Source of the DNA: Mesorhabditis belari
Lineage: Eukaryota > Nematoda > Chromadorea > Rhabditida > Rhabditidae
Assembly: GCA_958450365.1 (NCBI GenBank)
Contig: CAUEEP010000733.1
Span: 434,001 to 498,000, forward strand
DNA: 64,000 nucleotides
Direction of reading: 5' to 3'
This document shows, piece by piece, positions 11,738 through 29,975 of this stretch. The translations under genes were made by a program, and so were the position numbers. A model generated the notes under the pieces. It was not told where the DNA came from. It ran no database searches and saw only the letters and a program-made list of their open reading frames with translations. The first letter of the stretch is position 1, and each line of letters opens with the position of its first letter.

Positions 11738-12430
11738 TTCTATCGTACTTCTATCGTTTTCTATTCTGCACTAACTTTGGCTGATTAGCAAGCCTAGTGA
11801 AAACGTTCGATTTATTTAAATTAAGAAAATATATTTAATGAATCAATTTGCATTTCGGAGTCGTTTCTGGATAGAAGTTTCGTGCATTGGGGATCGATTT
11901 TGTAAGCGGAACTCTTCAAAACCTGAAAATTAAAATAAAGTATCACCTGTATTTTCACCTGTATTAAAAAATAGCATTGTCTTAGCTCACAAAAATCGAT
12001 CGTCAACGGCAAGAGTAGTTTCAGAGTCAGATATTGTTTGTTGTACCATTTGCAATCATCTCTAGGACGATCGCAAGCAGTTTGATAAGAAAAATTTCAA
12101 AATATTCAGCTAATACTTCAAAAATTGGGGTAAACGAATGATGCTAAATTGATCCGTTCAAAAATTGATCGCCAAATGAGTATGCCGATTTGAAAGTGTT
12201 CGAGGAGTCTATGAAAATACAGGTGATACTTTGTTTTATTCTTCAGGTGTTGAAGAATTCGGTTTACAAAACCGATTTGAGTGCACGAAATCCAGGAACG
12301 GCTGCGAAATGTAAAGATTTATGATTCAGAAATATTTTCTGAATTTAAATAGTTCGAACGTTTCAATCGGGCTTGCTAATCAATGAAAGTTAGTGGAGAA
12401 TAGAAAATGAGTTACGATAGAAGTACAAAG
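11738..12430. repeat. Long imperfect inverted repeat (about 230 nt arms)
   Basis: The left arm (about 11738-11968) and right arm (about 12210-12430) are imperfect reverse complements. Shared words include TACTTCTATCGT, CTAACTTT, GATTAGCAAGCC, AACGTTCGA, and the inner AAGTATCACCTGTATTTTC. The spacer is about 240 nt. No transposase ORF is present. It is either a foldback/MITE-type element or an inverted duplication. Confidence 0.6.
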
Positions 12431-14493
12431 AAGACTGATGTTAGAAAATTCAGCTTTTCTGTCATATCTATTTGGCAAAAATTTGCCCATAGATGATTAA
12501 CATCGGTTTGTTGATTAAACAATGCCAATGCCAATGCCGATTTTGAATGCCGATCTCAATTTGTATCCCACTACAGCTATTCCAGTACTAAGAATAGAAA
12601 ATTTTAAATAATAAACAAGATTTGGAAATCCTTTTCACTCAAAAGTCAAGTTTACCAAGAGATCTTTCCTGTTTGTTTATGACATTCCAAATAGTGAAGA
12701 TGGAAATCCAAGTGTTGACAACGGAACCTAGGTTTTGATTGATTAATGTGAAAGTTTTGAAAAAGAAATCTCTTTGATGCGGGAACCAATAAATCAAAAA
12801 AGTATTGGAAAAATGATTTAGCTGTAATTTTTATCCGTTACACTGGCGTTCCACTGGTCTGTCTATTTCGGATCAACTCCTAGCCTTGAGCAAAAAAGAA
12901 ACTTATAGTGTTGATCAAGATTTTGAAAAATTTTTGGGTTGGGCATTCAATTTTTATAAAAGGCACTTCAGGCTTTTAAATGTTAAAAAATTTTAAAAAA
13001 AAAGAGTTTGATTGGATCACAAGAAAATCAAGAGACAAAACGCTGAAGATCAGATCACATTGTTCTCTCAGTTTAGCTGCTTATTTAACCAATCAGGATT
13101 GATAGACTCCATAAAATGAATAGCTCCAATCGACGATTCCCCGTCCCCAAAAACCCTGGGATACAAATTTACGGCTCAATATCTTATTTTTGTATTATCT
13201 ACAAAGCAAAAGGAAAAAAATTCTATATATTAGGCTATCCAAAAAGTTTTTTTTTTGTTTTGTGCAAGCCGCTTTTGTTTCACCCAATCTAACAATTTCT
13301 CCTGACATTTATACTTATCGTAAATCCTCTATTCTTCGGTGCCCATTTTTCGGATCGCCAAAAAAATCACATAAGGGGGTACCATATTGTTGAAAAAAAT
13401 TATTTTTGCTTAAATCACTCTAACTCGGTTCCTTTTGGTCTAAAACATACGAAAAACACATTTAAAACAAAAAGCTACGTTTTTTTGGTTATTGTTAGCT
13501 TTCAGAATATATATGTCAAAAGAAATTGTTAGATTGAGTGGATCAAAAACGGCTTGCACAAAACACACAAAAACATTTGGGACAATGTAACAAAAGGGTC
13601 TTTGGCCGTCGCTATGCCCAAATTCTTGGGATCAACTTTTTGCCTTTAATTTGCCGCTATTTTTTTACGGTTTCCTTTTCGAGTGAAATGGGAAACAAAC
13701 GGTTTCCCAGTCAACTACCACATAAAACATCCTTTAATATGATCAAAAATAAATGAAAACAACAATCTACCAGGAAGGAACTGCTTTACTTTCTCCATGT
13801 TCATTGATGTGCACAGACTTTTCAGATCTCAATCTTTTTCTCTCTAATATATCGGAACATTTCAAGTTTAAGAGAAAAATATTGAGGAGGCGAAAGAAAA
13901 ACGAAAAAGATCGTCACATCTTTTGCTTTTCCAGTGGTTTGTGTGGAGTCTATGAAAAGAAAAAAAGGAGGGGACGGTGGTCAAAAAGGGGAGGATCATG
14001 GGAATCTTCTCTCATTTTGCGAGATTAAATCGAATGCTTTTTGGATGGGGTTGCCTGGCTTCGTCTATCGTTGCTTTCCTCAGAACGGAACCTATGTGGC
14101 AAGTTTTTTAGAGGTTTTTGACAGTTACTAGTTTTGTAAGGTGAAAAGCGTATGCCGGGTCCTATATTTCAAACTCTAATATGCCTATACGGAATCTAGT
14201 ATCAGCCAAGTACTACAAACTTTGCAAAATTAGCATTACAAGATCAAGATCCGGCTTTAATTGGGATTAGAGCCGATCTTGTACTGGTCTCAATGTTCTC
14301 AATTACTGCATGCCCTTTTTGACCTTGCCTGGCCTAGCTTAGTCTGACTTTTTAAAGACCCTGAACCCACCAGAAGCCAGGCCTAAGCCTTGTTCCTTGT
14401 CCTAATATGTTCCTAGCCTGGTTCCAACTCTAGTTTCCAGTTGCAACATCCCGATTCCCATGCAATTCCACCTTTTTTACATAACCTTTCTAG
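12431..14493. other. Intergenic, AT-rich; probable 5' region of the ABC transporter
   Basis: No gene is supported apart from the MITE listed separately. The first coding exon of the ABC transporter must lie somewhere upstream of 14494. A candidate is the short ATG exon near 14180 (MPIRNL before a GTATCA donor). A stretch at 13081-13230 is a diverged copy of 28445-28570. Confidence 0.4.
13256..13566. mobile_element. MITE with about 50-nt terminal inverted repeats
   Basis: The left end has TTTTGTGCAAGCCGCTTTTG followed by CAATCTAACAATTTCT. The right end read in reverse has TTTTGTGCAAGCCGTTTTTG followed by CAATCTAACAATTTCT. The interior is AT-rich and non-coding. Target-site duplications are obscured by flanking T runs. 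Confidence 0.65.
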
Positions 14494-21660
<7,167 letters not shown>

Positions 21661-21721
21661 AATATTAGAATTAAATAAATTATTCGTTTTTGAGTGTCAT
21701 GAAAAGTTTATTGAGACTGAA

Positions 21722-24091
21722 CTATTGATCTACTGAGTAGATTTCATCAATCGTTTTCTTTAACTTGTTTTCATAGAAGTCTTGATCAAAGTCATTTCTC
21801 AGCTGTTTAATGTATCTAGAACTTTAAAAAGTCGATATTTTCTGGAAAAGTCTAGAAGAAAATTGAAAAACCTGCTCACTTTTCCAATTTGTATTTCCGT
21901 TCATCGACAAGCGGTCTATGATAAAAACAGAGATCTTGTTCATAGGAGAAATAGCCAAATAAGAAGTTATGACAGAAAGATCTCTAAAGAATTTCTTGAA
22001 AATTTGATTTTATAACTTATTTCTTAAAGTTTAATCTTTAAAGTTTTTAGTTTTTTTACCTTAAAATCCAAACGATGAAGGTCAAAAGTGTTTTTGACTA
22101 GCCGAACGATAAATTGTCGATTTTGTTCATCAGCTGGAATGAAACCAGACGATTCGGATTTCATAAATCTGAAAATTATCTAAAATTTACAAACACCAAC
22201 AAAATAAACAAATATTCATAAACATGAAGGTTTAGAAAGGATGTGTTTAACTTAAGAGTACAAAGAACACTGGAAACAAGGCACTGCAAATCCTCTATTA
22301 GAGCGGCACCCTCTAATAGAGCGGTACCGCTCCAGTGTAATTTGTCCTCTCTAGAAATTTTTTCAAACATGGATTTTTTATTGTTTTTTTTTATGTTTTA
22401 TTCCATAGATATAGGCTTATATTTTATAAGTATCAATGGGAGTAAAATTGAAAAAGTAGATTTTGAAAAAATCAAAATTTTTCCGAAAAAAAATGACATT
22501 TTTTGGGATCGACCTCGGATAGGGTCCGGGACCGAATTTGGTTTTCATTTAAATTGTGTTTTTCGGATGTTCTGGCGCAAGTGCTACTATTTAAAATAGT
22601 TTTTAACAAAAAAAATATTTTTTGAACCATGTGTTCCCCCCTTACCAATTTTTTGAGATCGAAAAATAGAGGATTTACGGTATGGATAATATAAACACTC
22701 TTTCTAGTGCACTGAATTAAAATGAGTTGAGTGCGCCAGAGATGGTGTAGATGGTGTATTTACATTTCGAAGCACAAAGCACACCTGTACACTTTGTGAA
22801 ATCTCGCACTTGCCCACGTTTTCCACTGGTTTCTTCTAGCAGTGATCCGAATTTTCCTTTCACAGACATCTTGCAAGCCATTGAGCAAATCAATCAAGTA
22901 GATCTGAATTGAATGATTGTACAAAAGAAAAATAATACAACTTCTTTTGTGACTGGATCTTCGTAAAGGGAAAGCGAGTTGATCGTGAACTCCAAACCAG
23001 TCGCGTTTACTTCATAGCTTTCATTCCAATGGACAACATCGACCGCTTCAAACATGATAGATCTTAGAAAAAGGTTTATTTAAAAAAAGGCTTATTACTG
23101 TCTATCCAAAATACAGTCGACTCTCGATTTAACGATCCTAAAACGTGCCCCAAATTTTTTGCGTAGCTGCCTTGAACGACCAACGATTGCGTTTGGCTGG
23201 GCAGCTACGCAGAAACCAAGGATGTGTTTTAGAATTTGAAAATCGTTGTAATAAGAGTCGTTAAATCTTGACTTTGACTGTATTTCAAAAGAATCTTAGA
23301 GTAAACCAAACTAATAGTAAGTCAAAAGTCCAAAACACCCACCCATTTTCTTCATCTCCTCCATTCCCAATTTGTAAATTGACACTTTGTGAACTCGATT
23401 TGTGGCAATTATCTCTAAAGTGCAACTTTTTCAGCCAATCTCATGAAACTACCTCCCATAGCGTCCATTGCACAAATGTTGAAGGAATTTCATGTCACAA
23501 GTTACTCGTCCATCGATATCACGCGGGAATTTGCTTAAAACTAAACCAATTTATGACACCTTTAGATTTCTAGGTTAATATTAAGATCAAAAACCTTAAA
23601 GTTTTGCGATTTTAATAGGTGGTTTTGATTTTTACTCGTTTACAGTAACAAATCATACCCAAATCCCGAACCGCACCCCCTTGAATGATAAAGAAACAAC
23701 CATTCAAATCCATAAACGCTTTCATTTCTTCTATCTACAAATGAATTTACTTTTAATCTTTTAATCTTTTCATTTCATTGACCGTATCATTCAATCCTCG
23801 AACTTGGTGTATTTTCACAAAATTCCATGCATTTGTTAATTTCTCTCCACGATAAACTTTGGCTTTTGGGTAGATTCGCCATGGATTCCAAATATGAGTT
23901 AATGTTTTCGGTAAATTGATTTCCGTTTTGTTAACCTAAAGATGTTTTGAGATTAAGACAAAACATTATCTTTGGGTTAAAATTGGACAAAGTTTACTTG
24001 ATACCTCTGTTAGTTGTCCACAGAGTTTATCACACTTTATAATAGCAATATTAAATATTAAAAAGCCAATAGGCATCCACAATTGAGACAT
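21722..24091 (-). CDS. Secreted CCA-adding/poly(A)-polymerase-like nucleotidyltransferase, copy A
   Basis: Nine exons, all in phase: 24091-24005, 23935-23783, 23734-23659, 23540-23453, 23062-22942, 22903-22785, 22168-22060, 21983-21880 and 21815-21722; 316 residues. Residues 1-19 are a hydrophobic signal sequence (MSQLWMPIGFLIFNIAIIK). The head-domain signature is GGAVRDLVLSKFPRDIDG, i.e. GG-x-x-RD followed by the metal-binding D-x-D. Later come GLEFTINSL (equivalent of RRDFTINAL) and DLLNGLQDVCERKIRI (equivalent of DP-G-DL-R-IR). VYRFMKSESSGF matches the R-x-x-RF...GF block. The charged RRD part of the second motif is lost. Family known: class II nucleotidyltransferases acting on tRNA 3' ends. 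Inference: a divergent secreted or ER-lumen form of unknown substrate. Introns 4 and 6 contain MITEs. Confidence 0.8.
22268..22684. mobile_element. Element with AAATCCTCTATT inverted ends, in intron 6 of copy A
   Basis: The left end reads GCAAATCCTCTATTAGAGCG and the right end, reversed, reads CCGTAAATCCTCTATTTTTC. A short palindrome-like repeat (TCTAATAGAGCGGTACCGCTC) follows the left end. A related CGTAAATCCTCTATTCTTCG sits at about 13318. No ORF of note. Confidence 0.45.
23110..23284. mobile_element. Small pogo/Tigger-like MITE in intron 4 of copy A
   Basis: Starts TACAGTCGACTCTCGATTTA and ends, reversed, ATACAGTCAAAGTCAAGATTTAACG. It is about 170 nt, with TA at both ends. The CAGTCGACTCTCGATTTAACG type of terminus is characteristic of pogo/Tigger-class DNA transposons. 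It is too short to encode a transposase. Confidence 0.55.
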
Positions 24092-24265
24092 TTCAAATAA
24101 AAATGTCCCAACTGCATTTGGATATCTTGATTCTCTATTTTTATCAATTGCCCGAGTCGTTTCTCGCATTGAAAGTGCATTCACAAAAAAAATACTTTCA
24201 TTTCTTTGACAAGTGTTCGTTTTTCATTTGTTATCGATTGTAGATTTCTAAAATCAAAACAAGGT

Positions 24266-26621
24266 TTATTTCTTTCGATTATACATTTCTTCAATAGCTC
24301 TTTTCAATTTCGTTTGAAAGAACTCAAGATCAAGGTCGGATTTCAAAGCGGAGATGTATCTGAAAAATTCGGATTAGAATCTATTTACAAAAAAAGTTTT
24401 TACTTTTGCATTTTGTTTATTTTTGCATTGGTGAGTTGAGGGTGAATGCATAAGTCTTCAGGCAATAAATATTGGCCGTCAAGATAGTGATGACAGAAGA
24501 AACGCTGAAAATGTATATGTGGATTGGCAAGTGATTTTTAGCTATAGCTTTAGCTATAAGTTATAACTGAATCAGATTGCTTGAACTCTTAAACTAGCTT
24601 TCAAAACCTTGAAATCGTGTCTTTGCGTCTCCCAGGTCTTCATGATTGATTGAATGATAAAATCGAAAGTTTCCCGATCTGCTGTCACAAAGCCAGCTGC
24701 TTGAGCTTTCATGAATCTATGTATTGATGATCTTTGAAATATCCAAATCAAATAATCCAAGCCTCAAAGATATTTGATTTCAAAAGTAATTTAATTAAGA
24801 ACTTAAAGCGGTTTGGGGTACAATATGTTTCATTCATTCTATGATAGAAATTATATTTTATAACCAGCCACGAAACTTACTATAATAAATACTACTATAA
24901 TAAAAGTTACTATAATAAAAGCATACTATAATAAAAGTTTGTTTTTTAGTAAACAAAAATCATTTGTGTGCTTTAACTCTAAAAAACCTGTAAAGTTTTC
25001 TCCGCTTAAAAGTTGCCCAAGCACCCCAATCCCTTTGATCCACGGGAATCCGAATTTTCCGCTCACATAAATCTTGAAGAGCAGAACCAACAATGTCAAG
25101 CAAATACACCTAAAGCTTTGAATTTGAAATTCTTCAAATTTTCAACCTACATACCTTGTCCGAGTCACTGTAAAGACCTAAAGAGTTTATCGTGTACTCT
25201 AATCCAGTCCCATTTTGTCCATAAGTATAACTCCAAGCAATCGCATCAACTCCGTTAAGATATAGTCCCCTATAAATGCATTTGACTAATCAAAAGATGA
25301 ACATACTTTGCGTCGGTGTTTTCTATAGGTGGTATTTCCAAAACTTTAGCATCAGGGAGGATTACACGACATTGTTTACTAAAATTTTTTTAAACTTTAC
25401 AAGTAGAGATGTTTCAAAGAGTTATGGGCCTGGTAAAATCCAGGCCAAAGCCCTGAACAGATCTGATTGATCTGACTTTTAACCAGAAATATAGCCATTT
25501 TTAGCAAAACAAAGATGACTCGCTAAACTATTAAAAGCCAAACTAGCTGATACTTTTACCATCTAAAAAGTTGTGATTCAATTTTAAAGTTTTACTAGCT
25601 TTTAAGTTTGCTTTTACAGAATTTAGAAAGAATTTAGATCAATTTAGACCCTTTAAGATAACTTTAAGAGATCTTTTCTTTAAGAGAATTGATTTAAATT
25701 GGAACCTAATATCTTACCGGCAAATGGGTAAAGTAGTTAACATTTTAACAGGATTTCCAACCAAATATCTTCTTTGTATCATCTACAAAGCAAGATACCG
25801 TATTCTCTCTAAAAGTAGTGCACCCCGCCGAGTTTATGACTATTTTACGGTTTTTAAGTTTTCACAAAAGCTCAACACTCAAATCCCCCACAAGATCTCA
25901 TCATCAGCTACATTTTCCGACCACACATCGATAGGTTCTGATAAGCACTTTTCGAGATTTCGAGCAATTTAGGGAACGCTTAGGGTGCACTACTATTAGA
26001 GAGAATACAGTAGTTTTACATATTTTAATATTTCATTCGAAAGATTCACGGTTCATAGCGAGCGTCACATATCTCTTTCAGTCGAGGGATTTCACATGTG
26101 ACTACTCCATCAAGATCATTCGGAAATTGTCCCAACACTAAAAATGGATATTTTCATTTAAAGAATATGGCACAAAGTTATAAATTCTAGCAATAATCAA
26201 ACCCAGATCCCGAGCTGGACCTCCGAATGGAAAAAAGGTGCACTGGTTTAAGTGGAAGTAGTTCAGTAAACCATCAATCTGGAAACTTTTACTAGCAAAT
26301 AAAACTCTACAAACCGTTTCATTTAATCCTTTTATTTGATGAGTTTTGATGTGCTTCCAAGCTTTGGTTAATTCATTTCCCGTGTAGACTTTGGCTTTTG
26401 GAAAATTCTCCCACGGAATCCAGCGTTGTCCATTTTCAAAGGGCAAATTGATAGTATTCTTGTCGATCTATAATACTCAAATTAGCAGTTGATTTAAGGT
26501 CAAATCTTCAATATCATTGTTGAACAAAAATAACCTCCTGCAATTGACCACAAAGATTTTTTAACTCAAAAGCTCTTGTGCTTGAAAAGCAAAAATACAG
26601 CCAAAAAATCAGTGAAATCAT
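24266..26621 (-). CDS. Secreted CCA-adding/poly(A)-polymerase-like nucleotidyltransferase, copy B
   Basis: Nine exons with the same intron positions as copy A: 26621-26535, 26467-26315, 26278-26203, 26137-26050, 25269-25155, 25109-24988, 24716-24608, 24504-24404 and 24359-24266; 314 residues. The first four and the last exon are exactly the same length as in copy A. Signal peptide: MISLIFWLYFCFSSTRA. Shared motifs include CGQLQE, WIPWENFPKAKVYTG, GGPARDLVLGQFPNDLDG (GG-RD plus D-x-D), GLEYTINSL, DIVGSALQDLCERKIRIPV and YRFMKAQAAGFVTAD. The TGA after RYEP is intronic: exon 4 ends two bases into that codon at a GTGAAT donor, in phase with copy A. Head-to-tail orientation and shared structure show a tandem duplication. 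Substrate and location are unknown. Confidence 0.8.
25797..25990. mobile_element. MITE in intron 4 of copy B
   Basis: The left end is TACCGTATTCTCTCTAAAAG then TAGTGCACCC. The right end, reversed, is TACTGTATTCTCTCTAATAG then TAGTGCACCC. The ends match closely over about 30 nt and TA occurs at both borders. Confidence 0.65.
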
Positions 26622-26859
26622 TTTTTCAGGTTGGTTTTTCAATGACTAGGTTATAAGCAGGCATTTTTTTCTTTCCTAGATTTGAGAGAAATACGGATAA
26701 AATATTGCTCACTTGTTTTCTGAAAAACCTTTTTCACTCAAATACACAAACGGAAAAGACGGTTAAAAGATGGTTTGATATTGAGTACGAATTGAGAGCA
26801 TGATCACACAAGTTTTAGACTAGATTTGATTCGATTTTTTTTTTGATATAAAAGATAGG

Positions 26860-28005
26860 AAATTTTTATGAACTTTAAAGCAATTCAATCAATAGAACCA
26901 ATTTTGCGACTGATTGTGTAATGTAAATATTCTTGAATTAAGCTTATGAAGCTGTACGCATGGGAGGAGGCTTTTGAAGAGCGGATTGGTGAATTGCGAG
27001 CACAAGAGGTTTTAAGGCAATAAATGAACAAAAAGGAGAATTTTAGGTAACAATGATTAAACGGGTCAACGTCATTTCTCAGATCAATTTGGCTGTGATT
27101 GAAGCCTCGATTTTCATAGTGGGTAGACTTTGACGGCAATCATTAAGGAGTTCAGATGATTCTCGTTGTGTTTGAAAAATTTTTAAACTCAACTTATTTA
27201 GATAATCTTCGGCACGGCGATGTTAACAATATTGTTGGGTACACCTGGGTTAAGCGTTTTGGTGATCGTTTGTTTGATCATTGTGTTCAATGTTTTTGTG
27301 ACAAAGTTGATCAAAAAGTATCAGCAACAACAGATGAAAATTAAGGATGAGAGGACAAAAATGTGCAATGAAGTGAAAAATAAAGAGTTTTTTTGTAAAT
27401 TCTACTGTTTAGGTTTTTCATGGAATAAAGCTTATTAAGCTGTACGCATGGGAGGAGGCTTTTGAAGAGCGGATTGGTGAATTGCGAGCACAAGAGGTTG
27501 ACCAAGAGGTTGACCATAAATGACCAAAAAGGAGAATTTTAGGTAACAATGATTAAACGGGTCAACATCATTTCTCAGATCAATTTGGCTGTGATTGAAG
27601 CCTCGATTTTCATAGTGGGTAGACTTTGACGGCAATCATTAAGGAGTTCAGATGATTCTCGTTGTGTTTGGGCTATGCATTTGGACACTAGAAGAGGGAC
27701 ATGATTTGTTGAGGCCAGAGGTTTGTTCAGCAGTTGAAAGTTGATGTTAGATTTGGACTTTTCTAGATTGTATTTGTTGCGATCTCGATTCTTCAACAAC
27801 TCAAAACACCAATGAGAAAAATTGCCAAAACAGTCACTTTCCTAGTTCAGGTACGATAGTTTTTGATCAACGAGCCTCTCTTGCATTTTATACAATCTGC
27901 ATTTTAAAGGCTAGACAAATTAAGACATTTCCATGAACTTTAAAGCAATTCAATCAACAGAACCAATTTTGCGACTGATTGTGAAATGTGAATATTCTTG
28001 AATTG
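26860..28005 (+). pseudogene. Duplicated, rearranged block of ABCC-transporter exons
   Basis: Bases 26938-27170 closely match 16880-17119, and 27174-27918 closely match 16623-17368, introns included; only scattered single-base changes are seen. The two blocks join at TGTGTTTGAAAAATTT. The outer flanks (26860-26937 and 27929-28003) are also copies of each other. No promoter-proximal exons, nucleotide-binding domains or 3' end are present. At the end of the exon copied from 16652-16837 the copy has GAGTTTTTTT where the original has GAGGTTTTTTT, so one G is lost at the splice donor. It is a non-functional fragment, recently made, or possibly an assembly/haplotype artefact. Confidence 0.85.
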
Positions 28006-29276
28006 TTGGAGTCGATTGGTTGGTTAATTCCAATGAAAAGCAAAAGATCAAGAATTGCTTTTAGCAATTTCTCCCAATCCTACTGAAAGTATTGATAAAT
28101 GAAAAAAGGAGGCATAGTTTATAGACTTGTTTGGGGAATTTCCCTTGTTTTCGGATTGATCTCTGTTCAACGAGGAAAAACAGTTTTGTTTTTGAAATAA
28201 GCTGATTAAATTTCTTCTACAAACGTGTAGATCGGGTAAGTACGATTTGGGAAAAATAGGGAGAACAAAAGCTCTTAAGCTTATCATCGGAAAGATTTTT
28301 GTAACATGTTTAAAGTTACTGTAAAGTTTCAATGTAAGTCCTAGTAGAGATAGCTGTAAGGTCACAGTATAATTTTCGTGTATACAGTGATTTAAGATAT
28401 GAGTGCTGAAACAGGGCTGGAAAGCTGCGATTTGATCCAAACTGAAAGCTCTCAGTTAGGTAGATTCAATACATAAATAGCTCCAAACGATTGCACAACC
28501 CCGAAAATCCTCGGGTACAAATTTCCAGCTCTCTATCTTTTTTTAGACTATCTTCAATGCAAAAAAACTCCCTATGTAAATGCTCATGGTGCCGAATAAT
28601 CGCTCTCAATCTGGCATACCCTTTATAGAAGCCTCCCTTGTGGAATCTATAAAAAGTAAGGATCGGTGAGCGACTGAACTGCTTTCTGAGCGTTACTATG
28701 CTCAAAACAAGGTTGAAATTGACCCAAAAAGAGTTCAAATTAAAGCCAAAAATTAACAAATAGACAGCCAACATTTTTTAGTTCACCATCCCAATGAACT
28801 AACAAACAAGCCAGTCTGTTTTTTTTTCTCGGATTAATCAGTGACCTATCAGACAAAAGAGAGCTGTTCGGTAAAAGCGAAGAGTTTGTTTTTGTGTTAT
28901 GTTCTCTGAAATGAACGATCTCCTTTCCTTTATTCCTGGATCTCTTGTTTTGCTTTGCAGAGTATAAATGGGAAGTGAAACTTCAGTAAAGTATACACAG
29001 TTTCGTTTTCTATTCAAAATTTGAATCTTCTATTTGTTTCTTAGTTTAGATCAATTGCGAGCTTTGTTTAATCTGTTTCTTGTCTTAGAATTTTCAAAAA
29101 TTCATTAAAATTGAAAATTTTTGAAGTTACGATTACGTTTGACACTGCGTTTGACACGTTTGATAAGCTTTTCAATAGTATTTGCTTGTTTTGTATTCAA
29201 TTTAAAAAGTTGAGTGTTTAATATTAGAATTCACTTATGGATAAACAGTCTTGAATCGATCGATATTTCAAGAATT
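28006..29276. other. Intergenic, no gene supported
   Basis: The 130-codon minus ORF at 28048-28440 has no splice context or recognisable motif. Bases 28445-28570 are a diverged repeat of 13081-13230 (shared ATAGCTCCAA and GGTACAAATTT / GGATACAAATTT words). Confidence 0.4.
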
Positions 29277-29811
29277 ACAGGGTGCGTCATAATTATTGCA
29301 ACAATAGTTCAAAGACCGTTTTCCAAACAGCTTTCTTATTTTTTTTTGCCCCCTTTTTTGTTGTGTTGCGTTCTATCTTCTTTATTCTTGCCTAATTGCC
29401 TCCCGCTCACACGAAGAAGACGGTTCAGGACTGGTGTGTGGCCAACTTTCCCTCAGTGATCACCAAGGATGAATGGCCTCCAAGCTCACCGGATCTCAAT
29501 GTGATGGACTTTTCCATTTGGGCAATCTTAGAGGCTAATGTCTGCTCTTTGACCTTGAAGAAGTCTTTGACCAAAGGATGGAAGGCGACTCCTCGAGATG
29601 ACATTCGGGCCGCAGTGGAGGCATATCCGAACCGATTAAGGGCTGTTATCAAGGCAAAAGGCGGTCATATCGAATGATCTCTTGTTTCCTTATTTTTTTA
29701 CTGTTAAATAAAGCTATTTCTGTTTAAAAATCTTCTTCCAGTGAAACTTCTTGGGGTGCAATGCCTTGAGTATCTTGTTGCAATAATTATGACGCACCCT
29801 GTAAATAACCG
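29277..29811 (+). mobile_element. Internally deleted Tc1/mariner element with transposase C-terminus
   Basis: Perfect-looking terminal inverted repeats CAGGGTGCGTCATAATTATT at both ends, flanked by TA, the target duplicated by this superfamily. The interior plus strand (about 29396-29677) encodes the transposase end: QDWCVANFPSVITKDEWPP, then SSPDLNVMDFSIWAILE containing the third catalytic aspartate region, ending AKGGHIE. The N-terminal DNA-binding domain and first two catalytic residues are missing, so the copy is non-autonomous. Confidence 0.85.
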
Positions 29812-29975
29812 AATTGCTTAATTCTCACAGAAACTGCTTTTAAAAATTAGCCCCCTAAAGTGAAAGAAACTTGACTTGTTTACTTGTTTACGATTTCTAT
29901 TTCTATTAATCACTTCACTCAATTTTCTATTCACTTTTCAGATTAACGATCAAACAACTTTCTCTAAACCCTAAA

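Noticed and set aside
13753..14131. Plus ORFs considered as the first exon of the ABC transporter
   Set aside because: No in-phase donor joins them to the first certain exon at 14494, and the sequence lacks MRP N-terminal features.
26048..26052. TGA stop after RYEP in nucleotidyltransferase copy B
   Set aside because: It spans a GTGAAT splice donor; phase and homology with copy A show the exon ends inside the preceding codon.
27156..27438. Plus ORFs that look like part of an ABC transporter
   Set aside because: They are pieces of the duplicated MRP exon block, mostly in the wrong frame.
28048..28440. 130-codon minus ORF
   Set aside because: No recognisable motif, AT-rich codon use and no splice partners.
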